The notes under the pieces were generated by a model, which did not search any database, was not told the DNA's origin, and saw only the letters and a program-made list of their open reading frames with translations. Shown one piece after another: positions 16,115 to 28,315 of a DNA stretch of 64,000 nucleotides. Where the stretch lies: positions 992,001 to 1,056,000 of the forward strand of contig CAVOKY010000007.1 of assembly GCA_963696645.1 (NCBI GenBank). The letters are read 5' to 3'. The position numbers and the translations under genes are program-made. The stretch's first letter is position 1. Each line of letters starts with the position of its first letter. The DNA is from JAMXLO01 sp963696645 (GTDB taxonomy: Bacteria > Pseudomonadota > Alphaproteobacteria > Acetobacterales > Acetobacteraceae).

Positions 16115-17924
16115 ATGCGCACGCCAGATCCGATCACCGAGGAATTGTTCCGCAACGCCATCGCCGCTCTGGGCGACGAGATGGTGCTGACGATCTACCG
16201 TACCGGCCTATTCCGGGGTTCTGAAGAATATAATGGATTACAGTGCCGCCCTATGCGACGCGCAGGGACGGCTGGCGGCGCAGGGTCTCGCCCTGCCAGG
16301 GCATCTCTGCTCCATCCCAGTGGCACTGCAGGCGGTGCTGCGGCATTTCGGCGACGACATCGCCGAGGGCGACATCCTGATCAACAACGACCCCTACGAC
16401 GGCGGAATGCACCTGCCGGATATCTTCATCTTCAGACCGCTGTACGCGCCCGGCGTCCATGGCCGCAAGCCGATCGCCTACGCCGCCACGATCTGCCATC
16501 ACACCGACGTAGGCGGTCGGGTGCCGGGTTCGAACGCCTCCGACAGCACCGAGATCTACGCCGAGGGACTGCGCATCCCACCGCTGAAACTTTATGAGCG
16601 CGGCAAGCCGAACACGACGCTGTTCCGCATGATCGATCGCAACGTGCGGGTACCGGGCCGGGTGCTGGGCGACATCCGCAGCCAGCTTGCAGCCTGCGAG
16701 ATCGCCGCGCGCGGCATGACCGACCTGGTGGCGCGCTACGGCGCCGACGGTGTCGTCGCGCTGATGGCCGCGACGATGGATTACTCCGAGCGCCTGACGC
16801 GGCATTGCTTATCCGAACTGCCGGATGGCGAAGCAACCTTCACCGACTGGATCGACGACGACCAGATCGATGCCGGCAAGCCGATCCCGCTGGTCTGCAC
16901 GGTGCGCAAGCACGGCGATGCAATGGAGGTGGACTGGACCGGCAGCGCGCCGCAGGTGAAGGGCGCCATCAACAACACCTGGAGCTACACCGCGGCGATG
17001 AGCTTCACGGCGGTGAAGTCGGTACTGTCGATCAACATGCCGAACAACGACGGCGTGTTCCGTCCGATCAAGGTGATCGCGCCGGCGGGCACTATCACAC
17101 ATGGCAAACTGCCGGCGGCGTGTGCGGCGCGCGGGCTTACCGGATTCCGGGGCGTCGATTGCTGCTTCGGCGCGCTGGCGCAACTGTATCCCGACCTGGT
17201 GTACGCAGCGTCCGACGGCGGCAACACCGGCATCACGATCGGCGGCTACGACAAGGAATTGCGGCCGTTCATTTACGTCGATTTCATCTCGGGATGCTGG
17301 GGTGCGCGGCCGTGGGCGGACGGGCTCGATGGCAACACGTCGATGTTCGCCAACATGGCGAGCTTCTCGGTCGAGGTGATCGAGGCGGAGAACCCGCTGG
17401 AGGTGCTGGACTACGAGTTTGTGCCCGACACCGGTGGGGCGGGGCGGTTTCGTGGCGGCATGTCACAGCGCAAGACGTGGCGAATGCTGGCGGATGAAGG
17501 GATTCTCCAGGTGCGCGCCGATCGGCAGACGCATCAACCGTACGGGTTGTACGGCGGCGGCCCAGGCTCGGCGGGGCGCAACGTACTCGACCCAGGTCTG
17601 CCGACTGAGGAGAAGCTGCACGGCAAGCTGACGATGACTCTGCGCAAGGGACAGGTGTTCCGTCATGAACTGCCGGGCGCCGGCGCGTGGGGCGATGCGC
17701 TGATACGCGAACTATCGGCGGTGGCGAAGGATCTGCGCGACGGACTGGTGACGGTCGCGGCGGCGGCACGCGACTATGGCGTCGTGGCGGACGGTGATCC
17801 GCCAGTGATCGACGCGGCGGCGACCGAGACCTTGCGGGCGAGATTGCGCGCGACACGGAAGCCATTGCCGGACGTGGCCTGGCATCCGGCGGAAGCGGCA
17901 GTGGATTGGGGTTCGGGTCGGTAG
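16115..17924 (+). pseudogene. hyuB: Hydantoinase/oxoprolinase subunit B, broken by a one-base insertion
   Basis: HyuB with HyuA hydrolyses hydantoin-like or 5-oxoproline rings in an ATP-dependent way. The N-terminus is in one frame from ATG (RTPDPITEELFRNAIAALGD, then EMVLTIYRT). From there the family sequence AYSGVLKNIMDYSAALCDAQ continues in the next frame. Removing one G or C in the run ACCGGCCTAT near 16203-16208 joins the two perfectly (RT-AYSGVLKN-MDYS). The second-frame reading then runs unbroken to the stop, with NNDPYDGGMHLPD, DVGGRVPGSNASD and GGAGRFRGGMSQRKTW. The repaired protein would be about 602 residues, as expected for the family. Initiation at the internal ATG 16233 would lose about 39 residues. 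It could be a real mutation or a sequence error. Confidence 0.88.
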
Positions 17925-17925
17925 C

Positions 17926-20007
17926 ATGACCCTGCGCATCGGCATCGATATTGGCGGCACCTTCACCGACCTTGTCGCGATCGCGGCGGACGGACGCGTC
18001 CTCACCCACAAGACCGCGTCCACGCCGAACGACTACGGTGAAGGCATCATCGAAGGGCTGCGCGCACTGCTTGCGACCGAGGGCGAGCCTGGCGGCGGAC
18101 GCGATGCTGTGGTCAGCGAGGTGCTGCACGGCACCACCATCGGGTCCAACACGGTGCTCGAAGGCAAGGGCGCGCGCACGGCGCTGATCACCACGCGCGG
18201 CTTTCGCGACATCCTGGAAATCCGCGACCTGCGCATGCCGGTGCTGTACGATCTGCACTGGACGAAACCCCGCGCTCTGGTCGAGCGTCGGCTGCGTCTG
18301 GAAGTCATCGAGAAGCTGCGCCCCGATGGTTCCGTGGCGACGCCGTTGGATCGCGCGAGCATCGATGCAGCGATCGACATGCTGCGCTCCGAACAGGTGG
18401 AAAGCCTCGCGATCTGCCTGCTGCACTCCTACGCGAATCCGGCGCATGAACGCGCGGTGGCCGATGCGGTGCGGGCCGCGCTGCCGGATTTGGCGATCTC
18501 GGTCAGCCATGAGATCCTGCCGGAAATCAAGGAGTACCCGCGCACCAGCACGACGGTGATCAATGCCTACGTTCAGCCCGTGGTGCGTGCCTACGTCACC
18601 TCCCTGGCCGCGCGACTGCGCGCGCTTGGGATCGCGGCGCCGCTGCAACTGATGCAGTCGAACGGCGGCCTTGCATCCGCGGAGTTCGCCGCGATCGCGC
18701 CGGCACATATCATCGAAAGCGGCCCTGCCGCCGGCGTGGTGGGTGGCGCAGCATTGGCGATCAGGCTGGACGAACCGCGCATCATTACGTTCGACATGGG
18801 CGGCACCACGGCGAAGGCGGGCCTGGTGGAGAACGGCGAGGTGCTGCGATCCGAGGCATTGGAGGTCGGCGGCGGTGTGATGGCGGGATCACGACTGCTG
18901 GTCGGCGCCGGGTATCTGCTGAAGCTGCCGGCGATCGACCTGGCAGAGGTCGGCGCCGGCGGCGGATCGGTCTGCCGGCTGGACGCGGCGGGCGCCCCGA
19001 AGGTCGGACCGGACAGCGCCGGCGCCGAGCCCGGCCCGGTGTGCTACGGCCGCGGCGGCAGCGAACCCACGATCACCGATTGCAATCTGGTACTGGGCTA
19101 TCTCGATCCGGCGGGTCTGGTCGGCGGCGCGTTGAAGCTGGATGTGGGCGCCGCGCGCGCGGCAATTCAGCGGAGCCTCGCGGAGCCGCTGCACAGATCG
19201 GTGGAGGAAGCGGCATACGGCATGCTGCGCCTGGCGTCGGCATCCATGATGCGCGCGATCCGTGCGGTATCGGTGGAACGCGGGCGCGACCCTCGGCAAT
19301 TCTCTCTGCTGGCGTTCGGTGGCAATGGCCCGCTGTTTGCCGCCGCGATCGCCACGGAGCTTGGGATCCGCCAGATCATCGTGCCACCGCTACCGGGCGT
19401 GTTCAGCGCCTTCGGCCTGCTGGTCGCCGATGCCGAGCACCATGCGACACGCAGCCTGCGCATGCGGCTGGATGAGGCCGATCCGGTGCAGGTCGCGGCA
19501 GTGCTGGATGGGTTGATCGCCGCGGGCACGGATCGGCTGGCGCACGATGGCTTCCCACCGGAACGCCAAATTGTCCGGCGTGCGGCACTTGCCCGCTACG
19601 TCGGGCAGTCGAGCGAAATCGAGGTGCGGCTGCCCGAAGGCGATGTGCTGGCGCGTCTCGCCGCGCTGTTCGGCGAGGAACACGAACGGACGTATGGGTT
19701 CCACGCGCCCCCGGACGAGCCCGTCGAATTGATGGGACTTTCCGTAATCGCGCGCGGGATACCGGAACGGCGGCGGCTGCCTGACGCGATTCCACCCGTT
19801 CGATCGAGCGTACCAGCAAGCCGGCGGGCATGGTTTCCCCACGTCGGCTGGGAGGCAATTCCGGTGGTGGACCGCGCGGGATTGACGGCAACGCCGCGCA
19901 CCGGACCAATTATCGTGCAGGAATACGATGCGACCTGCCTTGCGCCGCACGGTGTTACCGCCGCGGTGGATTCGTTCGGCAATATCCGCCTCGCGCTGAA
20001 CGCCTGA
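17926..20007 (+). CDS. hyuA: Hydantoinase/oxoprolinase subunit A
   Basis: A 693-residue HyuA/OplA N-terminal-half-type ATPase subunit. It begins LRIGIDIGGTFTDLVAIAAD, the actin-like phosphate-binding motif. The second phosphate loop TFDMGGTTAKAGLV lies near 290, and the conserved GAGGGSVCRLD, GPDSAGAEPGPVCYGRGG and LLAFGGNGPLFAAA segments follow. All expected motifs are present. One base separates it from the hyuB stop, so the two would be co-translated and form the usual A-B complex. The partner is frameshifted (see hyuB), so activity of the pair is doubtful unless the frameshift is suppressed or an error. Substrate could be 5-oxoproline, hydantoins or N-methylhydantoin. Confidence 0.9.
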   Translation: MTLRIGIDIGGTFTDLVAIAADGRVLTHKTASTPNDYGEGIIEGLRALLATEGEPGGGRDAVVSEVLHGTTIGSNTVLEGKGARTALITTRGFRDILEIRDLRMPVLYDLHWTKPRALVERRLRLEVIEKLRPDGSVATPLDRASIDAAIDMLRSEQVESLAICLLHSYANPAHERAVADAVRAALPDLAISVSHEILPEIKEYPRTSTTVINAYVQPVVRAYVTSLAARLRALGIAAPLQLMQSNGGLASAEFAAIAPAHIIESGPAAGVVGGAALAIRLDEPRIITFDMGGTTAKAGLVENGEVLRSEALEVGGGVMAGSRLLVGAGYLLKLPAIDLAEVGAGGGSVCRLDAAGAPKVGPDSAGAEPGPVCYGRGGSEPTITDCNLVLGYLDPAGLVGGALKLDVGAARAAIQRSLAEPLHRSVEEAAYGMLRLASASMMRAIRAVSVERGRDPRQFSLLAFGGNGPLFAAAIATELGIRQIIVPPLPGVFSAFGLLVADAEHHATRSLRMRLDEADPVQVAAVLDGLIAAGTDRLAHDGFPPERQIVRRAALARYVGQSSEIEVRLPEGDVLARLAALFGEEHERTYGFHAPPDEPVELMGLSVIARGIPERRRLPDAIPPVRSSVPASRRAWFPHVGWEAIPVVDRAGLTATPRTGPIIVQEYDATCLAPHGVTAAVDSFGNIRLALNA

Positions 20008-20135
20008 CCCATCGCGGCCGGATGGCACGAATGAAAGCCTGACGACCGTTTGAGCCAACGGAAATGCAGTTGCCTGGGGGTTTCCGGGCGTGCCGATGGA
20101 CGCTTGACGCTGACGGCTGCTAGTTTCCGGCGGCC

Positions 20136-20225
20136 GGAGGGATGGCCGAGCGGCTTAAGGCGCACGCTTGGAAAGCGTGTGTGCGTGAAAGCGTACCGTG
20201 GGTTCGAATCCCACTCCCTCCGCCA
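20136..20225 (+). tRNA. tRNA-Ser (anticodon GGA)
   Basis: A 90-base serine tRNA with a long variable arm. The acceptor stem GGAGGGA pairs with TCCCTCC. The anticodon loop TTGGAAA in stem CACGC/GCGTG gives anticodon GGA. The T-loop arm is GTGGGTTCGAATCCCAC, and CCA is encoded. It is the likely integration site of the island that follows: a tyrosine integrase starts 150 bases beyond its 3-prime end. I did not find a second copy of its 3-prime end in this window. Confidence 0.97.
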
Positions 20226-20374
20226 GAACCCCTTCCAGCACAGTCCACCACAGTCCGAAAAATGGCGGTTTTCTGCCGTTTTTCTTGTTGGTGGTGTCCA
20301 CCGTGATCCGCTAAAATTCACGCCTACCCACCAGCGGTTTGTGGGTGAATTTGTGGGTTTAGGCGGAAGCAATT

Positions 20375-21565
20375 ATGGCAAAGCTCACTGCGTCGGGGGT
20401 GGCGAACAAGCGCGAGCCTGGGCGCTATGGCGACGGTGACGGGCTGTGGCTCGAGGTGGCGACACCCCAGCGGCGGGCCTGGTTCCTGCGCTACATGCGG
20501 AACGGCAAGGCTCGCACGATGGGGTTGGGGGACGCGGACCGCGTCAGCCTGAAGCAGGCGCGGGAGAAGGCGGCGGACGCCCGCAAGCTGCTGGGCCAGG
20601 GGCTCGACCCGATCGACCAGCGGCGCGCCGGTAAAGAGGCTGAGACTGCGGCTCAGGCGAAGCGGACCACGTTTGGCGAGGCGGCCCAGCAATACATTGC
20701 CAGCCACGAACCTGGCTGGCGCAATCCGAAGCACCGGCAGCAGTGGCGGAACACGCTTTCGACCTATGCCGAACCGGTCATCGGCAATTTGCCGGTCGGG
20801 GCTGTCACCACCGAGCAGGTGCTGGAAGTCCTCAACCCGATTTGGCGCACCAGGCCGGAAACCGCGACCCGTGTCCGTGGCAGGATCGAGCAGGTGTTGT
20901 CCTACTCCATCGCACGCGGCTGGCGTGATGGCCCCAACCCGGCGATTTGGCGCGGCCACCTCCAGCTCATGCTGCCGGCGAAGGGCAAGGTCCGAGCCGT
21001 AGAGCACCATGCGGCGCTGGATTGGCGCGAGGCGCCCGCGTTTATGGTCGAGTTGCGGAAGCGCAACAGCTTCGGCGCGCGAGCGCTGGAGTTCCTGATC
21101 CTGACGGCCGTCCGTAGTGGCGAGGTGCGCGGCGCCACCTGGGACGAATTCGACCTGGCTACTCGCACCTGGATCATCCCGGCGGCGCGGATGAAGGCAG
21201 CCCGGCCGCACCGCGTCCCTCTGTCCGAGTTGGCACTCGGGATCCTTCGGGCTATGGCAAAAGTGAAGGACGGCAGCGGATTGGTATTCCTCGGCCAGAA
21301 ACATGGAACGCCGCTGTCTGACATGACACTCACCGCAGTATTGCGCCGCATGGGGCGCAACGACCTGACGGCCCACGGGTTCCGATCGACGTTCCGGGAC
21401 TGGGCGGCCGAGAACACGCATCATCCCAACCACGTGGTGGAACTCGCGCTGGCGCACGCGATCGGCGACAAGGTGGAGGCGGCCTACTGGCGCGGTGACC
21501 TATTCGAGAAGCGCCAGGCGTTGATGGCCGACTGGGCGGCCTACCTGGAAGCCTCAACCGGCTGA
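20375..21565 (+). CDS. Tyrosine recombinase (P4-type integrase with arm-binding domain)
   Basis: A 396-residue phage/island integrase. The N-terminal ~85 residues form the DUF4102 arm-type DNA-binding domain (REPGRYGDGDGLWLEV, WFLRYMRNGKARTMGLG). A SAM-like core-binding domain follows from about 98 to 190. The catalytic residues are R247 (TAVRSGE), H334 and R337 (AHGFRSTF), H361 (ALAHAIGD) and the nucleophile Y371 (AAYWRG). All are present, so the enzyme looks intact. It lies just downstream of tRNA-Ser in the same direction, the normal arrangement for islands that use a tRNA 3-prime end as attB. What follows is a decayed defence cluster, so it probably carried that in. Confidence 0.93.
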   Translation: MAKLTASGVANKREPGRYGDGDGLWLEVATPQRRAWFLRYMRNGKARTMGLGDADRVSLKQAREKAADARKLLGQGLDPIDQRRAGKEAETAAQAKRTTFGEAAQQYIASHEPGWRNPKHRQQWRNTLSTYAEPVIGNLPVGAVTTEQVLEVLNPIWRTRPETATRVRGRIEQVLSYSIARGWRDGPNPAIWRGHLQLMLPAKGKVRAVEHHAALDWREAPAFMVELRKRNSFGARALEFLILTAVRSGEVRGATWDEFDLATRTWIIPAARMKAARPHRVPLSELALGILRAMAKVKDGSGLVFLGQKHGTPLSDMTLTAVLRRMGRNDLTAHGFRSTFRDWAAENTHHPNHVVELALAHAIGDKVEAAYWRGDLFEKRQALMADWAAYLEASTG

Positions 21566-21600
21566 ACGCGCGATGCTGCCGCAGGAGCCGGAGGACGATC

Positions 21601-23235
21601 CCGATTTCCGTCCCTTCATTTACGAGTTCGTCCGAGGATCAAACAGACGACGGTCAGCCGACGCCGCCAATCGAAGCAGCCGAACCGACCCTGCCGGTTA
21701 CCGACAAGCGCCGTCTCGGCGATCTGCGGCGGATGGCGGAAGCACTCCAGAACCCGCGCGGCGATACCAAGCTCGCCAAGTGCACCGAACTGGTATCGGA
21801 ACTGCTGCAAGAAGGGTTCAGCCCGATCCTGTGGTGCCGCTACATCGCGACGGCGGAATACGTCGCGAAAGGCCTGCATCAAGCGTTGCGGCGTCGCTTC
21901 CCAGGTTTACAGGTCGTCTCGATCACCAGCCAGGACGGCGATGACGAGGTGCGCTCCGCCAAGCTCGCTCAGATCACGACGGACGCACAACGCGTGTTGG
22001 TCGCAACCGACTGTCTGAGCGAAGGCATCAACCTCCAGGACAAGTTCAACGCCGCCATTCACTACGACCTCCCGTGGAACCCGAACCGGCTGGAACAGCG
22101 CGAGGGCCGCGTCGATCGCTACGGGCAAAACGCAGCGGTGGTGAAGACTATTCGCTACTTCAGTCCAGACAGCGCTATCGATGGCATTGTGCTGGATGTC
22201 CTGCTGAACAAGGCGCGCGAGATACACAAGGCTCTCGGCACCTACGTGCCGGTGCCAGAAGAAAGTGAGACCGTTACCGAGGCGCTGTTGCAGGCGCTGT
22301 TCCTGCGCAATCGCCGGCCAGGTGCGGAGGTCCGGCAACTCGAGCTGGGTCTGGAGCTGCCGCAGCAGGTGCGCGACGTGCATGCACGATGGGACCGCGA
22401 TGCGGAGCGGGAACGCATCAATCGCTCGCGCTTCGCCCAGCGCCGGTTGCGACCAGCGGAAGTGCGCGCCGAGCTCGAAGCCACCGACGCGGTCCTGGGC
22501 GATCCCTCCGCTGTCGTCAGCTTCGTCATTGACGCGGCGCAGCGGCTCAATTTGCCGATCGCACGCGACAAGGCGGCCGATATGTTCCGCGTCTCGGTCG
22601 GCGCCGATGCGACCGCCGGTCTGCCAGAACCTGTCCGCTTCGTGCTGCCGGCGAGCAAGACCGGTCAATGGCGCATCAGCTTCGTATCGCCGACACCCGA
22701 AGGTGCCGAGTACCTCGGCCGCAACCATCCCTTCGTCGCCGGCCTCGCGCGCTTCCTGATGGAACAGGCGCTGACGAAAGGCGGCGATGCGCACGCCACA
22801 AGATGCGGCGTCATCCGCACCCACGCCATCCCACGCCTGACGACGATCATGCTGCTGCGCGTGCGCTACCTGCTGGAATAGCCTGACCGTCCACCGCTGC
22901 TATCGGAAGAAGTCGTCACCAAGGCATTCACGCCGCAAGCCGATGGCAACTGGCAATGGCTCAGCGATGATGACGCACTGCAATTACTCGGCAGCGCGAA
23001 GCCCGATGCGAATGTGCCAATGAACGAGAAGCGCGACATGGTGCAATCGGCGCTGCAACAATGGGAAGCGGTCGAGGCCGCGTTGGTGGAACCGATCAAG
23101 CAGCGCGCCGCAACACTGGAGCAGAGTTATCGGCGCGTGCGGCAGACGGCTCGCCTTGGCGTGCGTGGCCTGTCGCTGAAACCGCAACTGCCGCCCGATC
23201 TGCTCGGGCTGCTCGTGTTGCAGCCGGTCGTCTGA
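21601..23235 (+). pseudogene. drmD: SNF2-type helicase C-terminal part, DrmD-like, with internal TAG
   Basis: The C-terminal half of a SNF2-like DNA helicase. The helicase C domain is clear: GFSPILWCRYIATAEYVAK, VLVATDCLSEGINLQD, HYDLPWNPNRLEQREGRVDR. The N-terminal DEAH/Walker ATPase half is missing: in-frame protein-like sequence begins only about 40 bases after the integrase stop. A TAG at 22879-22881 then interrupts it, after RVRYLLE; the same frame continues with PDRPPLLSEEVV to the natural family end QLPPDLLGLLVLQPVV. The methylase gene starts two bases later. Together they match the drmD-drmMI order of class 1 DISARM phage defence. A helicase-methylase pair of another restriction system is the main alternative. 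Confidence 0.75.
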
Positions 23236-23237
23236 GC

Positions 23238-25484
<2,247 letters not shown>

Positions 25485-26843
25485 CTCACGACTCCCCTCA
25501 TTTGTCAGACCGGCCCGAAAACGTCTGCGAATAGCGGCTGCTCCTGCAGCATGCGGGAGAAGCGCTGCATCAGCGGACGCAGCCTGTCTTCTGGCATCAT
25601 CGGGATCAGGTCGTAGAGCATGCAGCCCTGGCGGAACAACGAATGGACGCGGCGTTTGGCGGTGTTGGTCTTGAGCATCCGGTCATAGCCCAGTGCCTCG
25701 CCGGCGGCACCGAGGAGCGTCAGCAGCACCACGGCGAAAGCGTTGATCAGCCACAACCGATCGCGCCGCTCGGGAGTTTTGACATGCATCGCGCCCATCC
25801 CCATGCCGAAGCGCAGATCCTTGGTATCGCGTAGCGCGCACTCGATGCCCCAGCGACGACCGTAGTATCCGGTCAGATGCTTGGCCGTGGCATCGGCACT
25901 GCTGGCCGCCAGGCACCAGGCCTGCTTCATGTCGGGGTCCTGAACGCAGACCACGGTCCCCACTGCATAGCGGTCGGCGGTGACCGCGGCGCCACGCAGC
26001 ACACGGGCGCGTCCGCCGGGTCGCACCCAGGCGGCAGCGGTGCGGGTTTCGCCGGTGGTGGTGGTCACAGCGATGTTGCCGCGGAAGCGGATGACGTAGT
26101 CGAAGCACAGCTCTTCGGTCAGCATCCGGTAGAGTTTCTGGTCGCCGAAGCCGCGGTCGGCGATCACGCACACCGCGATGTCGGCCGGCAGCAATTCGGC
26201 CAACCGCACCAGTACCCGATGCTCGTAGAGGCTGCGGTTGTCCTTGAGTGTGCACGTGTCGACCGTGAGCCATACCAGCGGTGTGGCACGACCGTGATCG
26301 GTGATCAGCGACAACATGATTGTGGCCTGCTTGTCGGCCTCGAAGTCGGTCCAGTCCAATGCCACCACGATGGCGTTGCGTGTGCCGATGATGTAGGGCA
26401 CCCAGCGGGTGAGGATGTCATCGACGTTGATATTCCGGTTGGACAGCAGGCGGTCGACCTGCTTGGTCGCATGCTTGGGGTTCAGGCCACGTGCGGCAGC
26501 GAGCCCCTGGCCGATCGTGCAGACCGCCAGGGAGGCGCCGCGCAGCACGCCGAGGGTGGCATCGCAGAGCGAGCCGACGCGCTTGGCGTGAAGATCATGG
26601 CCAAGCACGCCGCCAAGAACCTGCCTGACCTGGTCGATGGAGAACTGCTGCTGCCCGATGACCATCGTATCCCCCGACCTGCCGTTGCTGGGCGGGAGAT
26701 TTGTTGCTTCACGCGACTGCAAAACTGGCCATGGCGGATTCGCAAGGATATGCCGCCGTCGCTGCTCATGCGATTCTTTCCGGAATCGTCCTTATGGCCG
26801 ACCGATTCTTTCATGTCTCAAGGAAAATGAGGGGATGAGTGAG
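25485..26843. mobile_element. IS4-family insertion sequence, about 1.36 kb
   Basis: Bounded by imperfect 19-bp inverted repeats: CTCACGACTCCCCTCATTT at the left and the complement of CTCACTCATCCCCTCATTT at the right (16 of 19 match). It contains one transposase gene on the minus strand. I see no target duplication: the left flank is methylase sequence and the right flank is unrelated. This suggests that DNA to one side was deleted after insertion. Confidence 0.8.
25505..26665 (-). CDS. IS4-family transposase (DDE, YREK signature)
   Basis: A 386-residue DDE transposase of the IS4 group. First Asp in VVALDWTDFEAD, second in CVIADRGFGDQ, and the Glu in the YREK signature YYGRRWGIECALRDTK (Y-2-R-3-E-6-K). 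All are present, so it may be active. The chosen ATG has GGGGG six bases upstream; an in-frame start 57 bases earlier is less likely. It fills most of the element, whose insertion ended the DrmMI-like gene. Confidence 0.9.
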   Translation of the reverse strand: MVIGQQQFSIDQVRQVLGGVLGHDLHAKRVGSLCDATLGVLRGASLAVCTIGQGLAAARGLNPKHATKQVDRLLSNRNINVDDILTRWVPYIIGTRNAIVVALDWTDFEADKQATIMLSLITDHGRATPLVWLTVDTCTLKDNRSLYEHRVLVRLAELLPADIAVCVIADRGFGDQKLYRMLTEELCFDYVIRFRGNIAVTTTTGETRTAAAWVRPGGRARVLRGAAVTADRYAVGTVVCVQDPDMKQAWCLAASSADATAKHLTGYYGRRWGIECALRDTKDLRFGMGMGAMHVKTPERRDRLWLINAFAVVLLTLLGAAGEALGYDRMLKTNTAKRRVHSLFRQGCMLYDLIPMMPEDRLRPLMQRFSRMLQEQPLFADVFGPV

Positions 26844-26927
26844 GAGTAGCGGGCATAACGGCTTTTGCTGTAAAGGTGAACCTGGTGGAATTACCCGAAT
26901 ACTGACATCCAAAGAAATTGGGGCGAG

Positions 26928-27374
26928 ATGCGTGACGTTGCAGTACGGAAGAGCGGATTGCATCTGGCACAGACTGCTGGCTGTCCGGCCGTGAAGCAGA
27001 GACTGCTGCACAATCAGCCGGCGATGCAGGTTCTGGAGCAGACATCTGCCTCGCTGAAAACCGATCCGAATTTTCTCACTGGTCTGTGCGCGCTCGAGAC
27101 AGGATGGCTCAATTCGTTTTCACAGCAAATCAAGAATCTGTTCGGTATCAGCCGAAACGAGGTGCCGGAAAGGTTTGCGAGCTACGATGACTGCGCGCGT
27201 GCCTGGGTGGGGTATTTCGGTGGTTATGTGTCAAGTGCGAGTTCTCCCAAGGATTTTGTCGATGGGCTGCGCAAGGCTCACTACAATACGATCAATCTGT
27301 TCTATTACCCGAGCCTGACCAAACTGATCCTCGCGATGCCGCAAGCTAAAAAGAATTGCGGGGTGGGTCCATAA
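26928..27374 (+). CDS. Glucosaminidase-like peptidoglycan hydrolase domain protein
   Basis: A 148-residue protein with the core of the glucosaminidase/FlgJ-like lysozyme fold: NFLTGLCALETGWLNSF carries the likely catalytic Glu (ALETGW), then KNLFGISRNEV and FASYDDCARAWVGYFGGYV. No signal peptide is visible, and it is short for the family. The 5-prime end could have been removed when the adjacent region was rearranged: the IS ends only 85 bases upstream. Base composition is noticeably lower in GC than the metabolic genes, as expected for island or phage DNA. A phage endolysin or a conjugation/secretion-associated muramidase are both possible. Confidence 0.5.
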   Translation: MRDVAVRKSGLHLAQTAGCPAVKQRLLHNQPAMQVLEQTSASLKTDPNFLTGLCALETGWLNSFSQQIKNLFGISRNEVPERFASYDDCARAWVGYFGGYVSSASSPKDFVDGLRKAHYNTINLFYYPSLTKLILAMPQAKKNCGVGP

Positions 27375-27375
27375 G

Positions 27376-27912
27376 ATGAAATCCAGCATCGGACGCCGAA
27401 CCGTTCTGTTGGGGTCGCTGCTTGCACTGTCGCCGGTCGTCGTGAAGGCGGACGAACCATACTCGAACGCGCAATATGGATTTGCCGTTATTGTACCCGA
27501 CGGCTGGGAGATCCGGAAGCCGGAATCACCGACGCCCCAGCACGGAGTTCTGCTTGTCCGAGCAGGCCGAACGATCGCCATCGGCGCCAACTATGACGCG
27601 CTTCTGCTTGGCTCGGCCGAGGCCGCAATGCGGGAGTTCCTGGAGGACAATCCGCTCCCTCAAGGCGGTGAGCTTTCCGCGCCGCAGCTTACGGAACTGG
27701 GTGATCTGCAAGGGGAACGTGTGCAACTGACGTTGGGCCAGCGCATCGACGTGTTCGTCATTGCCTATCGAGCCTCGCCCGACGCTGATGATACCGGCAT
27801 CATCTATTCGCTTGGTCTGCGGAGTGATCACGAAAACCGCGAGCGTGACACGGAGAGTTTTGATCGAGTTGCCAGGAGCTTCAAAACGCTGGCGCTGGGA
27901 CCCCGCGGATAG
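27376..27912 (+). CDS. Secreted protein of unknown function
   Basis: A 178-residue protein starting one base after the preceding stop, so the two are an operon. Residues 1-25 (RRTVLLGSLLALSPVVVKADE) look like a signal peptide, with RR ahead of the hydrophobic stretch that could use Tat. The mature part begins YSNAQYGFAVIVPDGWEIRK and resembles the DcrB/PsbP-like alpha-beta fold in hydrophobic pattern (GFxVxxPxGW), then IAIGANYDAL and a late FDRVARSFKTL. This is a fold guess only. Function unknown; context with a peptidoglycan hydrolase suggests an envelope role. Confidence 0.6.
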   Translation: MKSSIGRRTVLLGSLLALSPVVVKADEPYSNAQYGFAVIVPDGWEIRKPESPTPQHGVLLVRAGRTIAIGANYDALLLGSAEAAMREFLEDNPLPQGGELSAPQLTELGDLQGERVQLTLGQRIDVFVIAYRASPDADDTGIIYSLGLRSDHENRERDTESFDRVARSFKTLALGPRG

Positions 27913-28019
27913 GCTGACGCCACCGGATAAGCGGTCGTACGAGCAGCATCACCGAAGCGGCCGTTGCGACGGCCGGCGCCCGAACTCAGGCACCATGCCA
28001 AATGATTGAAAGTTTTTTG

Positions 28020-28041
28020 GTTCTTTTTTGCAAAAAAGAAC
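28020..28041. terminator. Perfect 22-bp A/T-rich palindrome, probable bidirectional terminator or repeat
   Basis: Arms GTTCTTTTTTG and CAAAAAAGAAC are exact complements with no loop, preceded by AAAGTTTTTTG. The T-run and A-run would act as terminators on either strand. I recall similar TTCTTTTTT-N-AAAAAAGAA elements between genes of Acetobacteraceae, so it may be a dispersed repeat. It follows the secreted-protein gene by about 107 bases. Confidence 0.55.
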
Positions 28042-28133
28042 ATTCTTCCTTTTGTCTTCCAATATGGTGCGGAATGGCCGCGGCCGGCGCATCCGTGTCA
28101 AACTGCGGGCGTCGAGGAAATCGGGGACAGCCC

Positions 28134-28250
28134 ATGGACACCATGCCCGCCTCCAGGCTCACCGACATCGAGACCACCGGCGCGCGCACTCGTCTGCGAC
28201 GGCAGCGGCGGTCCGCCGCTACTGACGTTGCACGGCAGACCTGCCGATGG
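28134..28250 (+). pseudogene. Remnant of an alpha/beta hydrolase N-terminus (haloacetate dehalogenase-like)
   Basis: The reading from ATG gives ASRLTDIETTGARTR, and the next frame then gives VCDGSGGPPLLTLHGRPADG. Put together these match the usual first 40 residues of haloacetate dehalogenase-type hydrolases (…DIETxGARIxLxxGGSGPPLLLLHG). A one-base shift near 28190 breaks the frame, and nothing recognisable of the other ~250 residues follows. The remainder of the gap between 27913 and 28315 holds only the palindrome upstream and the efflux-gene leader. Confidence 0.55.
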
Positions 28251-28315
28251 CTACCGACAGCGCAGTTCGTCGCCATGTACAAATTCCTCGAACATGCAGG
28301 GGGATCCCCGTTGTC

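Noticed and set aside
20324..21457. A 377-residue minus-strand frame across the integrase
   Set aside because: Antisense to a gene with all catalytic residues of a tyrosine recombinase; its translation has no recognisable family.
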